Assembly (NCBI RefSeq): GCF_030845175.1
Contig: NZ_CP132542.1
Location: forward strand, 2,081,501-2,145,500
DNA: 64,000 nucleotides
Reading direction: 5' to 3'
From: Coralliovum pocilloporae
GTDB lineage: Bacteria; Pseudomonadota; Alphaproteobacteria; Rhizobiales; Cohaesibacteraceae
Position 1 is the stretch's first letter, and the number at the start of each line of letters is the position of its first letter. The notes under the pieces were generated by a model. That model did not search any database. It was not told the origin of the DNA and saw only the letters and a program-made list of their open reading frames with translations. The position numbers were made by a program, and so were the translations under genes. Of this stretch, positions 1-9,060 are shown piece by piece.

Positions 1-729
1 CAGCACCAGAATGCTGACCTCTGCTGAAGGCAGATAGGCAGACCCCCAGGTGACAAAGGTCATGCCTGCGCCGATAGCAAAAAAGCCCATGAAAATGCAG
101 AGCGCAATATCGTAGGTGCTGGCCTCAAGCCCGTTGAACAGGGTGAGGGCAAGAATCGCGTTCAGGATCAGGGCAAACAGGCCGCCGAAAAACGTACCGC
201 CCAGCACATCCTCCCGTTTGCTGCGCCGGACAAAACCCAGCATCAAGGCAAAGCAGAAGGCCGAGGCGAGGGCGAACAAGTTACCTGTCAGGTGCCCGGT
301 CGAGAGACCGTCAACCACCATCAGCAACACACCCAGTGTTGCCAGAGCCATGGCAGCCCAAGTGATCCTGTCGGGCTTCTCGCCATTCCAGACCCAGCCG
401 ATAATCGCCGCAAAGAAGGGTGCTGCAGACAGAAGGAACAGCGTATTGGCCACAGTCGTTGCCATGATTGAAAAGATGTAGAAGCTGAAGGCAAGCCCGA
501 GGAACAGTCCCATGATCGCATCTGTTCGGTCAAGGGAGCGGAGGAATTGAAGCGGGCTGACCCTGCGACGCAGAGAGGCAATCAGTATGACGACAAGGCA
601 GATTCCGATGGACCGGTAGACAAGAACCTGGAAATTGTCTGCTGCCTCAAGAAGGCGGATCAGCAACCCCATAAAGCTCATACAGGCCGCGCCAAACAGA
701 ATGATTCCGGCTGCTGCTTGTCTGGTCAT
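1..729 (-). CDS. DMT-family (EamA) permease, 3' part missing
   Basis: Inner-membrane transporter of the drug/metabolite superfamily; the substrate cannot be read from sequence. The minus-strand frame stays open from the ATG at 727-729 to the window edge (243 codons). It translates as successive hydrophobic segments separated by short basic loops, starting MTRQAAAGIILFGAACMSFM and including a typical EamA stretch (GEKPDRITWAAMALATLGVL). About 50-60 residues of a usual 290-300 would lie outside the window. An in-frame alternative start was not seen: the ATG just upstream runs into a stop. It is not obviously linked to the nad operon downstream on the same strand. Confidence 0.8.
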   Translation of the reverse strand, partial: MTRQAAAGIILFGAACMSFMGLLIRLLEAADNFQVLVYRSIGICLVVILIASLRRRVSPLQFLRSLDRTDAIMGLFLGLAFSFYIFSIMATTVANTLFLLSAAPFFAAIIGWVWNGEKPDRITWAAMALATLGVLLMVVDGLSTGHLTGNLFALASAFCFALMLGFVRRSKREDVLGGTFFGGLFALILNAILALTLFNGLEASTYDIALCIFMGFFAIGAGMTFVTWGSAYLPSAEVSILVL

Positions 730-782
730 CAATTCATCCGCTGGTTCTGTCTTCAGATAAAAGCTCGCGCAGAAACAAACTT

Positions 783-826
783 TTAAAGCACCTCCGCCGA
801 TTCAGGTTTGAGGTCTGGTGCTTTAA
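783..826. terminator. Long-loop hairpin between the nad operon and the permease
   Basis: TTAAAGCACC (783-792) is exactly inverted as GGTGCTTTAA (817-826), with a 24-nt loop. It lies in the 157-nt gap between nadC and the permease gene. The long loop and lack of a run of T make it a weak terminator; an operator for the permease gene is the alternative. Confidence 0.35.
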
Positions 827-886
827 TAGGATCATGCTCCACAAGAGGCGTCCAATAAATTTACGACCGTTTCGGACAGGAAAGGG

Positions 887-1747
887 TCAGCTCTGAATTG
901 AAATGTCGAGGCCGAGATCAAGAACCGGCGCAGAATGGGTTATCCAGCCGGTGGAGATCATATCGACACCGCTTTCGGCAATCGCCTGAACGGTTTCAAG
1001 GGTGACGCCGCCAGAAGCTTCAGCCACGGCTCGTCCATCAATGATTGCGACGGCCTCTTTCAGAAGGTCTGGCCCCATATTGTCGAGCAGAACAGCATCC
1101 GGTGAGGCGGTCATGGCGTCTTTCAACTGATCAAGCGTGTCCACCTCGATTTCCACCTTGACCAGATGGCCGACAAAAGCACGGGCGGATCGAACCGCTT
1201 CGGCCACACCACCAGCGACCGCAATGTGATTGTCCTTGATCAGAACCGCATCATCCAGACCGAACCTGTGGTTCATGCCGCCACCACAGCGAACGGCGTA
1301 TTTCTCAAAGGCGCGCAGCCCGGGTGTGGTCTTGCGGGTGCAGCAGACTTTCGCCTTCGTGTGGGCAATGCGATCTGCGAACCGGGCTGTGGCTGTGGCA
1401 ATGCCGGAAAGATGCCCGAGATAATTGAGACCAACGCGCTCCGCCGACAGAAGTTCTCGCGCCGAGCCGGACAGGTGGGCGACCACATCACCTGGACCAA
1501 CCCGGTCACCATCGGATTTCTCAAACTCCACCGTCACATCGCCACCAATCTGCCGGAACGCGGCAGTGACGAAGTCCAGGCCGGCCAGGCAGCCATCCTG
1601 CCGCGATGCGATGACCGCACGGGCTGTCGCACCCTCGGGAATGGTTGAGAGTGTGGTGATGTCTCCGGCGCGTCCCAGATCTTCTCTGAGCGCCATGGAA
1701 ACCGCATCATCAATCAGCGGCTGGGGAAGGGTGAAACCGGGTTTCAT
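887..1747 (-). CDS. nadC: Quinolinate phosphoribosyltransferase (decarboxylating)
   Basis: Converts quinolinate and PRPP to nicotinate mononucleotide, the last step of de novo NAD synthesis, in the cytosol. The 286-residue length is normal. Family motifs are visible: TRKT at 137-140, GGGMNHR at 155-161 and KDNH at 171-174, which form the quinolinate and PRPP pocket; VLLDN and an ASGGV-type phosphate loop follow near the C-terminus. The start codon overlaps the nadB stop by 4 nt (ATGA), so it is translationally coupled and is the third gene of nadA-nadB-nadC. Confidence 0.97.
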   Translation of the reverse strand: MKPGFTLPQPLIDDAVSMALREDLGRAGDITTLSTIPEGATARAVIASRQDGCLAGLDFVTAAFRQIGGDVTVEFEKSDGDRVGPGDVVAHLSGSARELLSAERVGLNYLGHLSGIATATARFADRIAHTKAKVCCTRKTTPGLRAFEKYAVRCGGGMNHRFGLDDAVLIKDNHIAVAGGVAEAVRSARAFVGHLVKVEIEVDTLDQLKDAMTASPDAVLLDNMGPDLLKEAVAIIDGRAVAEASGGVTLETVQAIAESGVDMISTGWITHSAPVLDLGLDISIQS

Positions 1748-3348
1748 GAGGTGGTGCGATCCTTGGTGTCGCGATCAATGGTCTGGCGTATTGTCCGGTC
1801 CAGACTTGCGAGGGTCCAGTAGCTGCGCCTGGCCTGTGCCGGGTCTGTTTCGGTGCAGTCGCTCCGGTAATGACCGCCGCGGCTCTCGGTTCTGAGAAGA
1901 GCGGAGCCCGTCACGATACGGGCCGCGAGCGCCATATTGCGGAACCGGTCGTTGAAATTTTCAGCCGTCAGCCTGTCGATGGCGGACAGGGCGTCAAGCA
2001 GACCGTCGCGGTTGCGGACGACGCCCACATGGCGGCTCATGATCTGGCGGAGTGCTTTCACGGCGTCCACATCCGGGGCCTCGCTGACGAAGCCCGGCTG
2101 TTCATCAGCCTCACCGCTTTCATAGGTTTGCGGGTAGGGCAGGAGGTCGCGGATATCGCGCGCGGCGCGTCCGGCAAAGACCACGGCCTCCAGAAGAGAA
2201 TTGGAGGCGAGCCGGTTGGCACCATGTGCGCCGGTGGATGCGGCTTCACCAATCGCCCAAAGGCCGTCAAGACTGGTCCGGGCTGATGCGTCGGTCAGCA
2301 CACCACCCATGTGATAATGGGCGGCGGGTGCCACCGGGATGGGCTCTTTCACCGGATCAATTCCGGCATCAAGGCACATCGCATGGACACTCGGGAAACG
2401 CTCTGGGAACGAGGCACCCACGGCATCCCGTGTGTCCAGATAGGCACCCTGGCCTGATGTGTTCTGCTGGTGGATTGCCCGGGCCACGATGTCACGTGGG
2501 GCCAGCTCTGCCAGCTCGTGACAGTCCGGCATGAACCTGTGTCCGTCCCGATCAACCAGCCAGGCTCCCTCTCCACGCAGGGCCTCGGTCGCCAGGGGTG
2601 ATGGGTCGCGCTCGCTGACAATTGCGGTCGGGTGGAACTGGACAAATTCCGCGTCCGCAATGACGGCACCCGCCCTGGCTGCGAGTGCCAGACCAGAGCC
2701 TTGCGCTTCTGCCGGATTGGTGGTGGTCTCATAGAGATGACCAATGCCGCCGGTTGCCAGAACAACAGCCCGTGTTGGCAGAAACAGGGTGCGGGTGGCG
2801 CTGCCTTCATTGGGGCGTCCAAAGACCCCGGTAACGGCACGCCCGTTCCGGTAAAGCTCTTCCGCGACAACCCCTTCCATCAGTCGAATGGATGGCGTCT
2901 GCCTGACCTGCTCAATCAGCGCTGCCATGATAGCTTTGCCAGCCGTATCACCTCTGACACCAACGACCCGGTGGAAGGAATGAGCTGCTTCTTTGTGGGC
3001 TTTCAGACGACCTTCAAGATCTGTATCGAACGGAACGCCATAAGACAAGAGGTCATGTACCCGATCGCGCGCTTCAGACGCCATCAGCTGCGCAATGTTT
3101 CGGTCCACCAGTCCGGCGCCGGCTGCAATCGTGTCCGCCACATGCGCCGCGACCGTATCACCTTCTGTCACGGAGGCGGCAATACCAGCCTGAGCCCAGG
3201 CAGAGGATGCCCCGCGCCCGATAGGAGCAGCGGCCAGGACCGTGACAGGTCTTGGAGCGAGGCACAGGGCGCAGAACAGTCCGGCCAGTCCTGCACCGAC
3301 AATCACCACATCATCGGTTGTTGAGGCCGAAGCCCTGTTATCCGACAT
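1744..3348 (-). CDS. nadB: L-aspartate oxidase
   Basis: FAD enzyme that oxidises L-aspartate to iminoaspartate for quinolinate synthesis. The 534-residue protein starts with a Rossmann FAD motif (VIVGAGLAGLFCALCLA, about residues 15-31). It has the NadB/fumarate reductase signatures ASSAWAQAGIAA, HRVVGVRGDTAG and PAAHYHMGGV, and ends in the helical C-terminal domain. It lies 22 nt downstream of nadA and overlaps nadC by 4 nt. It is distinguished from succinate dehydrogenase flavoprotein by the nad context and the NadB-type active-site segments. Confidence 0.96.
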   Translation of the reverse strand: MSDNRASASTTDDVVIVGAGLAGLFCALCLAPRPVTVLAAAPIGRGASSAWAQAGIAASVTEGDTVAAHVADTIAAGAGLVDRNIAQLMASEARDRVHDLLSYGVPFDTDLEGRLKAHKEAAHSFHRVVGVRGDTAGKAIMAALIEQVRQTPSIRLMEGVVAEELYRNGRAVTGVFGRPNEGSATRTLFLPTRAVVLATGGIGHLYETTTNPAEAQGSGLALAARAGAVIADAEFVQFHPTAIVSERDPSPLATEALRGEGAWLVDRDGHRFMPDCHELAELAPRDIVARAIHQQNTSGQGAYLDTRDAVGASFPERFPSVHAMCLDAGIDPVKEPIPVAPAAHYHMGGVLTDASARTSLDGLWAIGEAASTGAHGANRLASNSLLEAVVFAGRAARDIRDLLPYPQTYESGEADEQPGFVSEAPDVDAVKALRQIMSRHVGVVRNRDGLLDALSAIDRLTAENFNDRFRNMALAARIVTGSALLRTESRGGHYRSDCTETDPAQARRSYWTLASLDRTIRQTIDRDTKDRTTS

Positions 3349-3370
3349 GAAAGAGGGCTCCGCTACGGCG

Positions 3371-4477
3371 TCAGCTTTTCAGGTTGACCATGCGTTCAAC
3401 GGCCAGGCGGGCCTTGTCGGCTACGGCAGGATCAACGGTCACCTCGTCAGTCATATAGACAAGGCTGTCGAGGATCTTGCTGAGCGTAATACGTTTCATA
3501 TGCGGGCAGAGATTGCACGGGCGTACATAGTTCACATCCGGTGTTTCGGATGCAATGTTGTCCGCCATGGAGCACTCGGTGATCATCATTACCTTTTCAG
3601 GCCTGTTGGTCTTGACCCATGAAATCATGTCCGCGGTCGAGCCGGAATAATCCGCTTCCTGGATAACTTCCGGCGGGCATTCCGGGTGCGCGATGATCTT
3701 CACCACCGGATCGGCCTTGCGATAATCCTGCAGCTCTTCAGCGGTGAACCGTTCATGAACCTCGCAGGCGCCGGCCCAGGTGAGGACCTCAACATCAGTC
3801 TTGGCCGCCACGTTGCGGGCCAGATACTGGTCCGGAATCAAGAGGACGCGATTGGTGTCCCACTGGGCGGCGACCGCTTCAACCACTTTTACTGCATTGG
3901 AAGAGGTGCAGCAGATGTCGCATTCCGCCTTCACATCAGCAGAAGTGTTTACGTAAGTGATGATCGGAACACCGGGATAGTGCTCGCGCAGGCCGCGCAC
4001 ATCAGCTCCGGTGATGCTTTCCGCCAGCGAGCAGCCGGCCTTTTCATCCGGGATCAGAACCGTCTTTTCCGGGCTGAGCAGCTTTGAGGTCTCGGCCATG
4101 AAGTGCACGCCACACTGGATGATGATATCTGCTTCTGCCTTTGTGGCTTCCTTAGCCAGCTGCAGGCTGTCACCAACGATATCGGCCACCCCGTGATAAA
4201 TTTCCGGCGTCATGTAATTATGCGCCAGAATGACAGCGTTGCGCTCTTTCTTCAGATCATTGATAGCCTTGATATAAGGCGCATAAACGGGCCACTCGAT
4301 GGCTGGAATAATATGCTTCACCCGCTCATAGGCGTCAGCGGTTTCCCGCGCCACCTCGTCGGTATAGGCAAGAGACGGCATGTCAACGGCTCCGTGACGA
4401 GCAAGAGCATCACTTGAACGGGAGCGTTTCAGTGCCGATGCATCTGTCGTCTGACGAGGGTCAAAAGCCAGTGCCAT
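3371..4477 (-). CDS. nadA: Quinolinate synthase
   Basis: [4Fe-4S] enzyme that condenses iminoaspartate with dihydroxyacetone phosphate to quinolinate. 368 residues. Iron-sulfur and active-site segments are recognisable: [44 protein letters not shown] and [12 protein letters not shown]. The N-terminus carries about 30 extra residues before the core, as in many alphaproteobacterial NadA proteins. It is the first gene of the operon; the start is preceded by AGGAGAATTCTC. A palindrome 28-48 nt upstream of the ATG (4505-4525) probably regulates the operon. Confidence 0.96.
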   Translation of the reverse strand: MALAFDPRQTTDASALKRSRSSDALARHGAVDMPSLAYTDEVARETADAYERVKHIIPAIEWPVYAPYIKAINDLKKERNAVILAHNYMTPEIYHGVADIVGDSLQLAKEATKAEADIIIQCGVHFMAETSKLLSPEKTVLIPDEKAGCSLAESITGADVRGLREHYPGVPIITYVNTSADVKAECDICCTSSNAVKVVEAVAAQWDTNRVLLIPDQYLARNVAAKTDVEVLTWAGACEVHERFTAEELQDYRKADPVVKIIAHPECPPEVIQEADYSGSTADMISWVKTNRPEKVMMITECSMADNIASETPDVNYVRPCNLCPHMKRITLSKILDSLVYMTDEVTVDPAVADKARLAVERMVNLKS

Positions 4478-4504
4478 GAGAATTCTCCTTCACCCGGAAA
4501 ATGG

Positions 4505-4525
4505 TTATACTCACATTGAGTATAA
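4505..4525. promoter_or_regulatory. Palindromic operator upstream of nadA
   Basis: TTATACTC (4505-4512) and GAGTATAA (4518-4525) form a perfect 8-bp inverted repeat with 5 nt between, just ahead of the nadABC operon. Its size and place fit a dimeric regulator of NAD synthesis (NrtR/NadQ type). A regulator of that family is encoded at 44894-45865; the link is inferred. Confidence 0.6.
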
Positions 4526-4752
4526 GATGGGTGTTAAAATAGCTGACCGAAGTCAGCCAGTTACGAGTCACCGTTAATATAGGCATTCACTCTCTTCTTG
4601 ACCAGCCATAATTTAACCGGCTGATCAGCGGCAAGATGCATCTCATCATCATGATTGATGAATGGTGTCACAATCTCTGACTTTTCGGATCTGGCAACCG
4701 CAGTTATCGTGATCAGATAGATCATTCGGATCGCCTGAAGGAGAGAAGCAGA

Positions 4753-5982
4753 ATGACAGCACACGCCCAGACCGGACAGCCCTTCTGGCGACTGCCCGTT
4801 GTCATTATTGTCTGCGGATGTCTGATCGGGATGATCGGCTTCGGTGCCCGATCCACAATGGGCTTCTTCCTTGTTCCGATGACCGAAACCTATGGTTGGT
4901 CGCGTGAGGCATTCTCAACGGCGATTGCAGTCCAGAATCTGATCTGGGGCATGGCGCAACCCTTTGTCGGCATGCTGGCAGACAGATACGGCACGGCCCG
5001 TGTGTTGTCTGGTGGCGCTGTTCTTTATGGTCTTGGCATGGTCGCCATGGCCTATACGACAAATCCGTTGATGTTGCAGTTCACGGCAGGCGGATTGCTG
5101 GGGTTTGGCATTGCCGGTTCCGCCTTCTTCCTTGTTCTTGCTGCGTTTGCTCGGCTTCTGCCTGAACATTTGCGATCTCTCGCTTTCGGATTGGGCACCG
5201 CTGCGGGCTCCTTCGGGCAGTTTCTCTATGCGCCGCTTGGCCAGGCCTTCATCGGGGCTTATGGCTGGCAGACTACGCTCATTCTGATGGGGGCCAGCGC
5301 TTTTCTGATCCCCGTGCTGACGCTGGTGCTGAAAGGCAAACCACAGGCGGCGACCGGGCCGGGACATGTTGATCAGACCGTCAGACAGGCACTGGCTGAA
5401 GCCTTCGGGCACGGCAGCTATTGGTGGCTGATTGCGGGCTTTTTCGTCTGCGGCTTCCATGTGGCCTTCATCACTGTTCATCTGCCGCCTTACATCAATG
5501 ACCTGGGTCTGCCGCCGCATATTGGTGGGTGGGCCATCGGCCTGATCGGACTGTTCAATGTGATTGGTGCCATCGGTTCAGGAGCCTTGAGTGGCGCTTA
5601 TTCGAAGCGCTGGGTGCTGTCATCGATCTATTTCGGCCGGGTGATTGTCATCACTGTCTTTGTGCTGACGCCACCCAGTGTGGCTAGCGTGCTTATTTTT
5701 TCCGGAGCAATGGGTATTCTCTGGTTGTCGACCATTCCGCCAACCCAGGGGCTTGTCGCGGTGATGTTCGGAACGCGTTATATGGCCATGCTGTTTGGCT
5801 TTGTGTTCTTCTCCCATCAGGTCGGGTCATTCCTGGGTATCTGGCTGGGAGGTCTTCTGCGCGATATCACAGGCTCTTATGATATTTTCTGGTGGATTTC
5901 CGTTGCCCTCGGTGTCTTCTCGGGCCTGGCGCATATGCCAATCCGGGAAGAGGCCGTCCCTCGTCCGGCACCCGCTTCCTGA
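4753..5982 (+). CDS. MFS transporter
   Basis: Inner-membrane secondary transporter of the major facilitator superfamily, 409 residues with about 12 hydrophobic segments. The loop between segments 2 and 3 reads GMLADRYGTARVL, the family's G-x3-D-R-x-G signature. The long central loop (about residues 195-220, KGKPQAATGPGHVDQ) divides the two halves. Substrate unknown; the general look resembles the oxalate/formate-antiporter-like branch. A strong Shine-Dalgarno (GAAGGAGAG, 4737-4745) precedes the ATG. It is transcribed divergently from nadABC. Confidence 0.85.
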   Translation: MTAHAQTGQPFWRLPVVIIVCGCLIGMIGFGARSTMGFFLVPMTETYGWSREAFSTAIAVQNLIWGMAQPFVGMLADRYGTARVLSGGAVLYGLGMVAMAYTTNPLMLQFTAGGLLGFGIAGSAFFLVLAAFARLLPEHLRSLAFGLGTAAGSFGQFLYAPLGQAFIGAYGWQTTLILMGASAFLIPVLTLVLKGKPQAATGPGHVDQTVRQALAEAFGHGSYWWLIAGFFVCGFHVAFITVHLPPYINDLGLPPHIGGWAIGLIGLFNVIGAIGSGALSGAYSKRWVLSSIYFGRVIVITVFVLTPPSVASVLIFSGAMGILWLSTIPPTQGLVAVMFGTRYMAMLFGFVFFSHQVGSFLGIWLGGLLRDITGSYDIFWWISVALGVFSGLAHMPIREEAVPRPAPAS

Positions 5983-6292
5983 GTAGGGGCCACGATGGTA
6001 TTCGTACAGGCCTCTCGCAAATTGCGTGACATATGTGCGAATGCCCTGAAATAGTCTCAGAAGTCCCGAATCTGCGACAAACTTAAGCCGTCCTTGTCCA
6101 TTTCTTTCGCCTTTAACGCGTTCTGTTAACGGCTTCGCAAGGTTAATGAGACAAAAACAGAGTCTATGGACGGCTGAAATGCTGCCTTTCCGGTTGTGGA
6201 AAGAGGCCATTCAGCCCTTGAAACTTTCTGTAGAGAGTATGGCCAAAGGGCCCCGATCCAATCGATGCCCGGCTGGTTACTGGTGGTTGAGT
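5983..6292. other. Gap between the MFS gene and the wall hydrolase gene
   Basis: About 310 nt with no convincing gene. The reading frame of the downstream hydrolase stays open back to an ATG at 6146, so part of this may be its N-terminus. I see no clear terminator or operator. Confidence 0.4.
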
Positions 6293-7636
6293 ATGCGTAG
6301 AGTAAAAACCGGAACCCCGTCTCGGGGCCAGCGTCTTCTGAGACATACCACGTCCCATCTCCTCGGCGCCGTCGCCTTTCTGGCCATGACAGACACTGTG
6401 GCCTATCAGGATATTGCCGCCCTGATCCTGAGCGAAGGTCGATCAGGACTGTATCTGGCAGCCGCTCCGGAGGGCTCGACCCATTCCGCTACTCTCAGTT
6501 TCGGCAATCGTCCGACAGATGTGGATACCGCTGGTCTGATTGTTGGTTCCATTGACAAACAGCGCGCGGTTTCGGTTCCATTGCCTACGATGCCGAAAAC
6601 GGTAAGTGGTCACGATGTGGGCCATGAGGGCACCGTTGCCAATCGCAGCACCAAGGGCGATTTCCTGATGACGGATGTCATTCGCCGCAAGCGCGCTGTT
6701 GAAGAGCAGAAGAAGCTGCGTCAGGACACATCTGTTTTCCATCTGGCGAGCCTGTTTGCTCCGACAGAAGAGGATCTTCTGCCGCGCCAGCAGTTTACGC
6801 CACTGGTCTGGGCGGGTCGTACGGATACCCGTCTCGCCAAGGTTGACCCTGTGCCTCGCGACCCGGTTGATATTCCGGCTGCTGAAGTGACAGAAGTGGC
6901 TTATGCGCCGGATCACATCAAGGAACTTGAGAAGCCGTTTGATGCGGTGCTGGCAGCCCCTGATCCGGAAGCCAACGAGAAACAGGCTCCTGTTACAAAG
7001 ACGGAAGAGCCTGCCGTTACAGAAACCGCAAAGGTTGAGCCAAAGGCGGAACTTGCGCCGCCCGTCCCGACCAAGCGTCCAGAGGCACCGGCCCGCCGGA
7101 CCGTAAAGCGTGGCACCAAGCCGAATGAAAAGGTCGTCTCCGCGTCGTTCTTTTCCAACACACCGAAGCGTCTGCCAAAAGGTGAACATGCCTGGCTGCT
7201 GAATAAGCTGCCCAAGAATTCCTACACCAAGCGTCAGCGTGACTGTCTGGCTGAAGCGATCTATTTCGAGGCGCGCAGTGAATCGGAAAAAGGTCAGATT
7301 GCGGTCGCCCAGGTGGTTATCAACCGGGTGAAGAACCCGACCTATCCGAATTCCATCTGTAAGGTGGTCTACCAGAACCAGAAATGGCGCAACCGCTGTC
7401 AGTTCTCTTTTGCCTGTGACGGAATTCCTGAGCGTATCCGTTCCAAGAAGGCCTGGAAAACCGCGTTGCGTCTGGCAGATGACGTGATTTCCGGAAAATC
7501 TTATCTGAAGGATATCGGATCAGCGACCCATTATCACGCGACTTATGTGAAGCCGCGCTGGCGCAAAAAAATGCGCAATCGTAAGCGGATCGGAACTCAC
7601 ATTTTCTATCGTACCCGCAAGGGTGGCTGGAGCTGA
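6293..7636 (+). CDS. Cell wall hydrolase, SleB type
   Basis: Likely peptidoglycan hydrolase of the Hydrolase_2 (SleB) family acting in the periplasm. The C-terminal 140 residues carry the family core: CLAEAIYFEARSESEKGQ with the presumed catalytic Glu, then AVAQVVINRV, CQFSFACDG and ATHYHATYVKPRW. Before it lies a Pro/Ala/Lys-rich, probably disordered linker (PPVPTKRPEAPARR). An N-terminal hydrophobic segment (HLLGAVAFLAM) suggests a signal anchor. I chose the ATG at 6293, which puts that segment near the N-terminus. In-frame ATGs at 6239 and 6146 are possible, and none has a strong ribosome-binding site. Confidence 0.85.
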   Translation: MRRVKTGTPSRGQRLLRHTTSHLLGAVAFLAMTDTVAYQDIAALILSEGRSGLYLAAAPEGSTHSATLSFGNRPTDVDTAGLIVGSIDKQRAVSVPLPTMPKTVSGHDVGHEGTVANRSTKGDFLMTDVIRRKRAVEEQKKLRQDTSVFHLASLFAPTEEDLLPRQQFTPLVWAGRTDTRLAKVDPVPRDPVDIPAAEVTEVAYAPDHIKELEKPFDAVLAAPDPEANEKQAPVTKTEEPAVTETAKVEPKAELAPPVPTKRPEAPARRTVKRGTKPNEKVVSASFFSNTPKRLPKGEHAWLLNKLPKNSYTKRQRDCLAEAIYFEARSESEKGQIAVAQVVINRVKNPTYPNSICKVVYQNQKWRNRCQFSFACDGIPERIRSKKAWKTALRLADDVISGKSYLKDIGSATHYHATYVKPRWRKKMRNRKRIGTHIFYRTRKGGWS

Positions 7637-7665
7637 TCACCGTTCGGCTTCCGAGGTGATGTCTT

Positions 7666-8073
7666 ATGATTGAAGGCCTCAGCCATATGACCTTTATTGT
7701 CAGCGATCTCGACCGCATGGAAGAGATTCTGACCCGGGTTCTGGGTGCCCGTAAGGTCTATGACAGTGGTGATGCGACCTTCTCCCTCTCAAAAGAGCGG
7801 TTCTTCGATGTGGCAGGTCTGTGGATTGCTACCATGGAAGGGGAACCACTTCCCTCACGAACCTATAATCATATCGCCTTCAAGATCAGCGATGATGCCT
7901 ATGATGACAGGCTGCAGGAGATAAAGGCCCTGGGGCTTGAGGTCAGGGAAGGGCGTTCCCGCGTGGATGGTGAAGGACGATCAATCTACTTCTATGACCA
8001 TGACAATCACATGTTTGAGCTGCATACGGGCACGCTGGATGAGCGGTTGAGACGATACGCAGAGGGTAATTAG
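7666..8073 (+). CDS. fosX: FosX-type fosfomycin hydrolase (VOC family)
   Basis: Small metal-dependent enzyme of the glyoxalase/VOC fold. FosX enzymes open the epoxide of fosfomycin with water. The 135-residue sequence closely matches the Listeria FosX pattern as I remember it: GLSHMTFIVSDL, SGDATFSLSKERFF, GLWIATMEGEPL, RTYNHIAFKISDD, GEGRSIYFYDHDNHMFELH and GTLDERLRRY. Metal ligands would be His7, His66 and Glu115 or a near neighbour. Its TAG stop (8071-8073) falls on the first bases of a palindromic element. Natural function could be another small epoxide; many environmental FosX proteins are weak resistance enzymes. Confidence 0.88.
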   Translation: MIEGLSHMTFIVSDLDRMEEILTRVLGARKVYDSGDATFSLSKERFFDVAGLWIATMEGEPLPSRTYNHIAFKISDDAYDDRLQEIKALGLEVREGRSRVDGEGRSIYFYDHDNHMFELHTGTLDERLRRYAEGN

Positions 8074-8232
8074 AGCCTATCCACTCTATGTTGGTTCACT
8101 TGACCAGCTTTCCTTGCCCGCTGAGCGGCGTTGAGCAGTCTTTATGATCAACCAGATCACCACAGACTGCTCGCCTTGTCAGCAAACAAGGAAAGCTGGT
8201 CAAGTGAACCAACATAGAGTGGATGTGCTCTA
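8071..8232. mobile_element. 162-bp palindromic MITE-like element
   Basis: Arms 8071-8116 and 8187-8232 are inverted copies matching at 44 of 46 positions. The central 70 nt continue the symmetry: GAGCAGTCT at 8132-8140 against AGACTGCTC at 8164-8172, and TGATC/GATCA in the loop. The ends read TAGAGC...GCTCTA, consistent with a TA target duplication flanking GAGC termini, as in IS630/Tc1-type MITEs. No coding capacity. It fills the whole gap between convergent fosX and the Crp/Fnr gene and would also fold into a bidirectional terminator. Confidence 0.7.
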
Positions 8233-8238
8233 GATCGG

Positions 8239-8952
8239 TCAGCGTCCCTGATGCATGACAACGGACCGTTCCTGCTCAATGAAATCACGCAGGATATCGA
8301 TGTCGGAGATTGAGGCTTTGTTCTGCTGGATGCGGACACCATAGGACTTCAGCTTCTGGAAGGCCCGTGACAGACTTTCGGGCTTCATACCGAGACGACC
8401 GGCAATCAGTGCTTTGTCATAAGGCAGGATCAGCGTGCAGTCGCCGTCATCGACGGAGGTAAGGCTGACCAGGAATTCCGCCACCCTCTGTGCGCCCGTA
8501 TGGGCTTTCAAGGCTTCAATCTGACAGACCAGCTCGTGCAGATGCTTCGACGTTGACGCCAGCATGGTCAAGCCGATCTGCGGATTGGAGGCGATGGTCT
8601 GGGACAAGTGGGCTGCTGAGATCCGGATAATCCGGCATTCCGTCACAGCTTCGCTGGTTGCGGGAAATACCCCGCCGGAAAACGCTGCGGCCTCTGCAAA
8701 GCTCTGACCACGGGTGAAAACACCGACAACCGCCTCCTCGCCGGACGACGTCATCCTGTAGACCTTGATCCAGCCATCCAGCACGATGAAGAATGCATCT
8801 GCCGCATCCCCCTGCATAAAGATGGTCTCGCCGCGCTCGTAGACCCGGATGTGGGAACCGCGCAGAAGCTGATCGCGCGCATCGTCGCTCAATCCCTGAA
8901 TAATTGGAATTTCGCGCAAGGCTCGCATGTCGATTTTGTCGGCAGTATGCAT
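8239..8952 (-). CDS. Crp/Fnr-family regulator, probable NNR/DNR-type
   Basis: Transcription activator, about 237 residues: N-terminal cyclic-nucleotide-like sensor domain (about 20-140), dimer helix, and C-terminal winged helix. The recognition helix reads KPESLSRAFQKL; E-x2-SR is the FNR-type pattern for TTGAT half sites. There is no N-terminal cysteine cluster, so it is not an oxygen-sensing FNR, which leaves the NO-responsive NNR/DNR group as the best guess. Start chosen at the ATG 8950-8952, preceded by GGAGAGG; an upstream in-frame ATG at 8974-8976 lacks one. Its own promoter has a box at 9004-9017, so it may be autoregulated. It stands at the edge of the denitrification cluster. Confidence 0.85.
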   Translation of the reverse strand: MHTADKIDMRALREIPIIQGLSDDARDQLLRGSHIRVYERGETIFMQGDAADAFFIVLDGWIKVYRMTSSGEEAVVGVFTRGQSFAEAAAFSGGVFPATSEAVTECRIIRISAAHLSQTIASNPQIGLTMLASTSKHLHELVCQIEALKAHTGAQRVAEFLVSLTSVDDGDCTLILPYDKALIAGRLGMKPESLSRAFQKLKSYGVRIQQNKASISDIDILRDFIEQERSVVMHQGR

Positions 8953-8975
8953 GGCATCCTCTCCTGTGAGGCGCA

Positions 8976-9017
8976 ATCATACAGAATTGCTGTCTTGTCG
9001 GATTTGATCTGGCGCAA
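8976..9017 (-). promoter_or_regulatory. FNR/NNR-type promoter of the Crp/Fnr gene
   Basis: Read on the minus strand, the box TTGCGCCAGATCAA (9017-9004) is followed after exactly 22 nt by TATGAT (8981-8976), a good -10. One half site (ATCAA) is canonical and the other (TTGCG) imperfect. Predicted start of transcription is near 8969, 17 nt before the ATG. Confidence 0.55.
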
Positions 9018-9060
9018 ATTGCCGCAGTACAGATGGACTACGAAAAAAAGCGTACGGATC

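Noticed and set aside
1166-1648. 160-codon plus-strand ORF opposite nadC
   Set aside because: Antisense shadow of a certain gene.
4561-4764. 67-codon minus-strand ORF before the MFS gene
   Set aside because: Overlaps the MFS start and lacks a good ribosome-binding site or any family resemblance.
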